From positions 9,114,001-9,178,000 of the forward strand of contig OX637297.1 of NCBI GenBank assembly GCA_951799445.1: a stretch of DNA of 64,000 bases, read 5' to 3'. Shown here piece by piece: positions 58,811 through 64,000 of this stretch. The number at the start of each line of letters is the position of its first letter. Within the stretch, counting starts at the first letter, position 1. Source of the DNA: Pseudisothecium myosuroides. Lineage: Eukaryota > Streptophyta > Bryopsida > Hypnales > Lembophyllaceae. A program made the translations under genes and the position numbers. The notes beneath the pieces were generated by a model. The model had not been told where the DNA came from, made no database searches, and was given only the letters and a program-made list of their open reading frames with translations.

Positions 58811-60091
58811 ATGGATTCATTTTGTGAGTCTGCTGCTGACGCGATAGTTCCGTATGTGGACAGAACGCATGTAGAGGGTGAATCACAGGATTCCACCGAT
58901 GGATGTGAAGCGCTTGTGAATGGTGATTGGGTTAAGCTGTTTGTGCCTGGATTCGGTGAAGTTGGATCAGGAATCGTTAAAGAGGTTCGTCCCCAGGGCC
59001 AGTGGCTCGGTGTGCCCATACCTGTTGAGCCTTGGATTTACATTCTGGTGCGACCTCATTCTATCAAATTAGAATTCCAGGATTTGAAATGCTTTCCTTG
59101 TCAGAGGGATATGAACACATTAGAGGATGTTCAAGAGAATGTAGTGTTGTGGAGAGCCGCCGACGTTGTTAGAGCGTCGGGGGATCCCCCGATGGATCCA
59201 TATCCGTATATTTGTCAAGGAGCCTGGTTTGGACTTGATGTGCATCGGAAGGACGCCGACGGACTCCTTGTTTCCTCGGGTTGTATCATTTGTTGGAGTC
59301 CGGAGGATTGTTTCCAAGAGGAGACACTTGGTGAAGGTTTCATAGGTGTGACAGTCCTCGATGTTTTTGTGGGTGACACCGAAGCCATAATGTCTCATGA
59401 CAGGTGGCCAATTTCAGAGAGCCGGTTTTCCAATAGTCGTTCGTTGAAGGAGACAGTGGATCATTTTGCCGCCATTCCCAATATCGACGACCTTCTCGCT
59501 TATCTTGGAGGTAGAATGAAAGCACCATACCGATTTATAGTTCGCAAACCCAATCTGGAACTGAAGGAATCGCAGTACTCCCGCAAAACGGCAGACGAGG
59601 AGATTTGGAAAGTCAGCTCGGAGAAGTGCTGCAGACGTCTGTGTTGTCAGCATTATAACCAGGAGTTCACGCTGTTAGTAAGGCAGAAGTACTACTTGAA
59701 GTTGTTTGACGAGCGCCGTGAATTTGGGATTGGAGTAGAAGGACAACTACACGAAAGGTACGGGGAGCGGAAGCGGAAATACGTCACGCTACAAGGAGTT
59801 GATGTTTGTGGCAAGGCGTGGTACATAATTCACGGCATCCCGAAGTCCACTTACCACAGTTACATCGAGATGTACAACGACGGTGTCGTATCAGGGATGC
59901 ACGGAAACAAAGGGGTTAAGCGCCCGCGGACTCGGACTGTTCAGGTCGTTGGGACTATGAAAGCCATTATTGATGAGAATGCTGATCAAATGCCCCACCA
60001 AATGCGCGGCATCGAGAACAGGCAAACGGACACTCTAAAATTCCTTCCTCCCGGAAGAAATTGGAAACGAGTCCGAGCAGACACCAACGAG
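58811..60091 (+). CDS. Mobile-element gene copy B, exon 1 (DUF7869-type protein)
   Basis: Open frame of 427 codons from ATG 58811 (MDSFCESAADAIVPY) to the donor GAG|GTAGTG. The frame is open a little upstream, but 58811 matches the second ATG of copy A. Same landmarks as copy A: WVKLFVPGFGEVGSG, GRMKAPYRFIV, the cysteine cluster KCCRRLCC, AWYIIHGIPKSTYHSYIEMY and KFLPPGRNWKRV at the end. The two exons 1 differ at many positions spread over all codon positions, so the copies are old, yet neither exon 1 has a stop or frameshift. It encodes the N-terminal half of a protein completed by exon 2. Confidence 0.7.
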
Positions 60092-60256
60092 GTAGTGTAC
60101 CTAATCTCCTGTCACTGCTTTATTGATCGTGAGATCTCCCGACGAGATCAATGATCGTGAGATATCACGATCACTGTTCTGGTGCATTGCTTGTCATTTG
60201 CATTCCTTCCCCTTTGCTCGTATCGATGCTTAAGCGTACCAGTTCTGGATGTGCAG
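60092..60256 (+). other. Intron of copy B with two palindromes
   Basis: 165 bp, GT...GATGTGCAG, phase 0. It contains GATCGTGAGATCTCCCGA (60126-60143) and ATGATCGTGAGATATCACGA (60151-60170). The intron sequence otherwise shows little similarity to that of copy A, while the palindromes are kept. Confidence 0.7.
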
Positions 60257-61741
60257 TTGAATGTCGACTACGGTCTGCCGCCCGTGAGCCAGTCAACTAT
60301 TAGTAGACTCAAGCGGGAGCACTTCAACAACATCTCCATTAAGCCTGTTGGAAGTTCGTTTGCAAAATGTACTACGTGCGACGATCTATAGCAGTTTATT
60401 CTGAAGTCTCCGAAAGGAAGCCTCGAGTACGTGGAGTTCGTGAAGCAGCGGACTCATCATCTCAATCACCAAGCTTCTTGCCGTCGTTTGTATGCGTCTT
60501 GGCGTGAGGAATCCAAACGAGATCCTCGAAGAATTTTATGTATAATTCACGACAAGATGGATACATCCAAGACGGCTCTACCCAGACTTCGGGTGACAAC
60601 GAAGGCCACGGCCGGTTTGGGGCAGCTTCCGATGAGCATTACTGGAATGGTAGCTCATGGCCATGGTGACGGTGCTTACGCCCATTATGCTCCATCTTGC
60701 TGGCCGGCAGACTCCAACTTCACCATTTTGTCTTTGGCGAGGTTGTTGCGCCGGCTGGAGGCTCCACCTATTTGAGAGGCAGGCGACCTCTTTCCATATC
60801 CGCCGGCTAACTCATTGTTCGAGGCACTACTTAGAGGAAAGTCTAGATGTATGGACAGCCTGGCCCTCACCGAAGCTGGAGCTCGGGTCGGAAGTACCCC
60901 TCTTCTTGAAAATTTATATCTTCAGCTTGACAACTCTGCCAAGGGTAACAAGAACAAATATCTGATGGTGTTCTTATCCTTGCTCACTACACGAGGTGTC
61001 TTCAAGGAAATTCAGGTTGGGTTTCTACTAGTCGAACACACTCACGAGGACATCGATGCATATTTCAGCCACCTTTCCAAGGCCTTGAAGACCAAGAACA
61101 CTTTTGTTGTCGCTGACCTCATGAAAGCCTTCATGCAGTCCCAAGAACTGTCATTTATGCCGGAGTTCATATAGGAGGTGGGGGATTTCAAGTCGTTCGT
61201 GGAGGGTTAACAATGCGATCGCGGGGAAAAATTAATTGGATTGGGGGAGATGCACCTGTTCAAGTTCTATGTGGACACTGATGGGGTCCCCGTCATGAAC
61301 TTCAAAAGGTCAGCAGTTGATTCGAACTGGTTGCCGTCGAAGAAACCTTCTGAACACATTTGGAAGACAGACAGCAATGGTCGGCCCATGCTCCCTCACA
61401 GCTGTCCAAAGCGTGTTCCGTTTAAGCCCATGTGGGGCAGTGAGGTTTCGATACCGAATGGAAATCAAGAGAAGGCAAGGGATGCGGCGCGGAAAGCTAC
61501 CTTGAACAAGGGTTTCATGCTGGTAGGACTCGAGAAATACATTCAGTACTGGCAATACGGTATTTCTAAATGCGAAGGATTTGCAACTGCGTTCGGTCCA
61601 TACGTGGATTACTGGAAGTGTGTTCTTGATGAGCTGAAGGAACCATTACCCGAGTGTCCTCCGGAGTTGGTGGAAGGCTTCTCGCTACAACACGATTAGA
61701 GGGTGGCGCGTAATGGAGTCCCGTTGCCCAGGATCAACGGT
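60257..61741 (+). pseudogene. Mobile gene copy B, exon 2 (five in-frame stops, truncated)
   Basis: One reading frame throughout, starting LNVDYGLPPVSQSTISRL, with HDKMD, LYLQLDNSAKGNKNKY and EHTHEDIDAYFSHLSKAL (acidic Asp at 61049-61051 retained, unlike copy A). Stops lie at 60389-60391 (TAG), 60773-60775 (TGA, CGA in copy A), 61172-61174 (TAG, CAA in A), 61208-61210 (TAA, TAC in A) and 61697-61699 (TAG, TGG in A). No frameshift in 1485 bp. At 61741 the frame is cut by the 3.5-kb LTR-like unit, so the C-terminal domain seen in copy A is missing here or lies beyond the window. Confidence 0.75.
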
Positions 61742-62770
61742 TGTCGCAGCACAGAGTAAGCGAATTCCCTGTTATACTCCCAAAAACCACTTTAAAGCAT
61801 AACAAAATGACTCTAAAGATCGAACCCACGAGATTCTGTGAAGTGTCTAGCCTTATTCCCAACTTAAGCTCAGCCAGTATCCAATTTCTCCTTTCCGGTC
61901 CTAGATCTAAAACCGGAAACAACAACACACCGAAAACAACAACCAGACCTCTCTCTATTTCTTCCGGTCTGTCAAGCTATTCGGTCCCGTAAAACTTCCA
62001 CGACCCAGGATCCTAACACTTCTGATCCTGGAACTCCTCTGGACCGATCCGATCCGGTCCTCACACACGTACTCTAACTCCACTCCGGTTTAGTTTAGCC
62101 TCTGTTTCACCATCAGAGGGTTCGCCGCTTGCTTTTGAGAGTGGCAGGCCCGCCACTCCTTCCGTGACTTATAGTGGCTGAAGACCCACTTCTCTAATCC
62201 ACTACTTCCTACACTAGCGCGGATCCGGTTTGATCTCTCACAGCCCCCCGGACAGCGATCCGGTTGGCAGGTCACACAAAGACCCCCCATACGATCCTCT
62301 CATACTACAACGACCTTGATGCCAAGTTCCCTCCGTGCGGAGTTAGGTGGTTACAAGCGAACTCGTCCGTTCCAACATCAACTAAAGTTCTTCCGTTTAC
62401 CAACTAGGGCAGCGAGACCTCACGGGAGATCGGGCACTCAACCGGATTTCCTATCCAGGAGTTCTAGCGCGTTTAAGGACTCCTTCCCTATCCGCCTAGC
62501 CTAACAACGGTTTTCTCGCCCGGAATCGTGAACTGTAGAGGCGCTGAGGAACTGAAATCCGCTCCCAACACTTAGAAAACCCACTCACATGCATATAAGA
62601 GCAAAATAAACACGCCAAGGGGAGAAATCTCTCTAGAATCTGCACACATTTTCCTAACTCCTCACCAAAACAGCCCTGCCACGCGCGGGAGAGACGTATA
62701 ACAAGAAATCAATAGAAAATGCATGAAAAACTCAAGGGAAAAGACTCCCAGTCTCCTTCGCAGAGACTGA

Positions 62771-62780
62771 CTATATACAT
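62771..62780 (-). promoter_or_regulatory. Second TATA box of the LTR unit, copy 2
   Basis: Minus strand reads ATGTATATAG, at the position equivalent to 10629-10638. It is about 1.03 kb from the unit's 3' end in both copies. Confidence 0.5.
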
Positions 62781-62942
62781 TTTAAAACTCAAAAGTCAAC
62801 AAAAAGCGGCCCGGAAAGTCCGCGCGGAACTTTCGGTCCCCGCCGAGCCGGCCAGACCGGAAAACATCCGATCCAGACCAGGCACATCCGGATCAAATCC
62901 GGTCCGGTCCTAACTAACAAATATTTACAACTAAAATCCTAA

Positions 62943-64000
62943 CTACCCTACCATAACCGGATCTACTCCTTGATCCGTTCCTTCGTCCATGACTTCGTCT
63001 TCGCCTTGGTGCACGCTCTGTTCTTGATCCTCACCCTGATCTGGGGTCAGATCAATACTTTGATCTTTCCCCGGGTTTAGTGTGGGACTTCTCGGCGGTT
63101 CCGTTCCAAGCTGCTCGAAAACGTCCGTCAGGTTCCGGTTCCGCTCCCCTGTTTCACGTTCTGGAAGATCCGGTGACGAATCCAGGTTGATGGTGTGCGC
63201 GAGTTTCCTCCCACTCTTCTTCGACTGGGGAGTCCGATCCTTTCCTTCCGTTGGAATGCCCACGTTTGGAAAAGATCCGGGCATTGAAAGGTCGGACAGA
63301 TGGAACGACCGTGACAACGTCACTCCGTTCAGCTTCCTGCTGCTCTCCTCCATCCGGTTTGCAGCCTCTCGCGCGTCCATCATGACTAACTCCACCTTTT
63401 TGAAGTAGTCTGTCAAAATCCGGACCAACCTGGTCCCGGATATCTTTTTCTCCTTGAGGACTCCCTCGTCAAACAATTTTGACTTGGTGAAAGCCTATCC
63501 GGTCGCTCCGAATGTGGCCTTCACATCCTCCGCTACTTTCCGGGTAGCCTCTGCCATCTCCCGGGTGGTAGCCATGTCCTCCTTGAAGAGCAACATTTCC
63601 GTCTTCAACGACTCGTTCTCCTCCTGGAGTCGTCGGATCTCCGCCTCTTGCTTCCGGATCTCATCCGGGCTGGAGATAAAATCTGCAACCACTCCTGCCA
63701 GGTTGCTGTTTACTGGTGCTCCCACCAGCTCGCTGATCTGATTCAGAATCAGCTTCTTCACCGTCCAGTCTGCTCGCACATCACTCAGGATGTTGACCAG
63801 CTGGTTGAACGGATCCGTCGGATCCGATCCGGAAGGACCCGGTTCTTCAGAAACCGGTTTCTTCCCTGGGCTGGAGGTCTCAACCGGAGGGGTTGGGGTT
63901 CCTCTTCGGTTAGGAGGTGTCGTCTTCTGCCGCTTGTGCTGCGGCCGGTGTAGCTCCTCCTCTTCCTCTTCTTCCTCCTCGGAACCGGATACTTCTTCCT
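62943..64000 (-). pseudogene. LTR-borne gag-like/coiled-coil ORF, second copy (partial)
   Basis: Minus-strand frame from the window edge (codon starting at 63998) to the stop at 62943-62945. It covers the acidic Glu run, the basic HRPQHKRQKTTPP linker, NQLVNILSDVRADW, the coiled coil (about 63500-63690) and the Asp/Gln-rich tail, all parallel to 10799-11890. One in-frame TAG at 63495-63497 interrupts it. The N-terminal conserved domain lies beyond the window. Confidence 0.65.

Larger units (their letters stand above)
61742..64000 (-). mobile_element. Second copy of the 3.5-kb ORF-bearing LTR unit (runs off the window)
   Basis: Begins TGTCGCAGCACAG at the same base as the unit at 9598 and matches it closely, with only a few differences in the first 110 bp. 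The TATA box on the minus strand at 62771-62780 is kept. It is inserted in exon 2 of mobile gene copy B; the left flank is ACGGT, which should reappear after its CTGCGACA end outside the window if the 5-bp duplication model holds. Confidence 0.8.

Overview
The window looks like repeat-dominated nuclear DNA of a plant or streptophyte alga. The pointers are GT-AG introns, Ty3-type LTR-retroelement remains, degenerate CCCTAAA (plant-type telomere) motifs, very low gene density and a 31-kb satellite field. I cannot name the species; a bryophyte, lycophyte or charophyte is a guess. I see no ordinary single-copy gene, no tRNA or rRNA and no CRISPR array.

Layout. 280-1900: an array of short palindromes phased at 75 bp. 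1900-8350: AT-rich spacer with a 640-bp duplication, a 55-bp hairpin tandem repeat, a 563-bp MITE and degenerate telomere-like DNA. 8350-21240: copy A of a mobile gene whose product carries a DUF7869-like (RNase H/DDE-like) region. Copy A is split by two nested retroelements: a 3.5-kb solo-LTR-like unit (9598-13113) in its leader and a related LTR-plus-integrase chimera (15830-19777) in its second exon. 21240-24460: AT-rich spacer. 24461-55690: about 142 monomers of a 182-bp satellite with nine-monomer higher-order repeats, interrupted by a 5.4-kb TG...CA unit (25850-31236) that itself holds a TTAA-flanked MITE. 55690-56400: spacer with a 149-nt foldback. 56400-61741: copy B of the mobile gene, with the same kind of telomere-like and palindromic leader. 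Copy B is cut at 61742 by a second copy of the 3.5-kb LTR unit, which runs off the window.

How the parts relate. Both copies of the mobile gene share one architecture: degenerate CCCTAAA leader, a field of CGTGA(N)TCACG-type palindromes, a first exon of 427-433 codons, a small intron that again contains the palindrome, and a long second exon with candidate acidic motifs HDKMD, LDN and HTHEDID. Copy A reads as about 1056 residues once the insert is discounted. Both copies carry in-frame stops but show no frameshift in exon 2, and most stops are explained by C:G to T:A transitions, as expected after DNA methylation.

The 3.5-kb LTR-like units carry a 590-630-codon ORF inside the unit, with a TATA box ahead of the ORF and a second TATA box about 1 kb before the unit's end. 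This is the pattern expected of a giant LTR with a gene in U3.

The two signals I consider most likely to be undescribed are the palindrome-array/DUF7869 mobile system and the ORF-bearing giant LTR.
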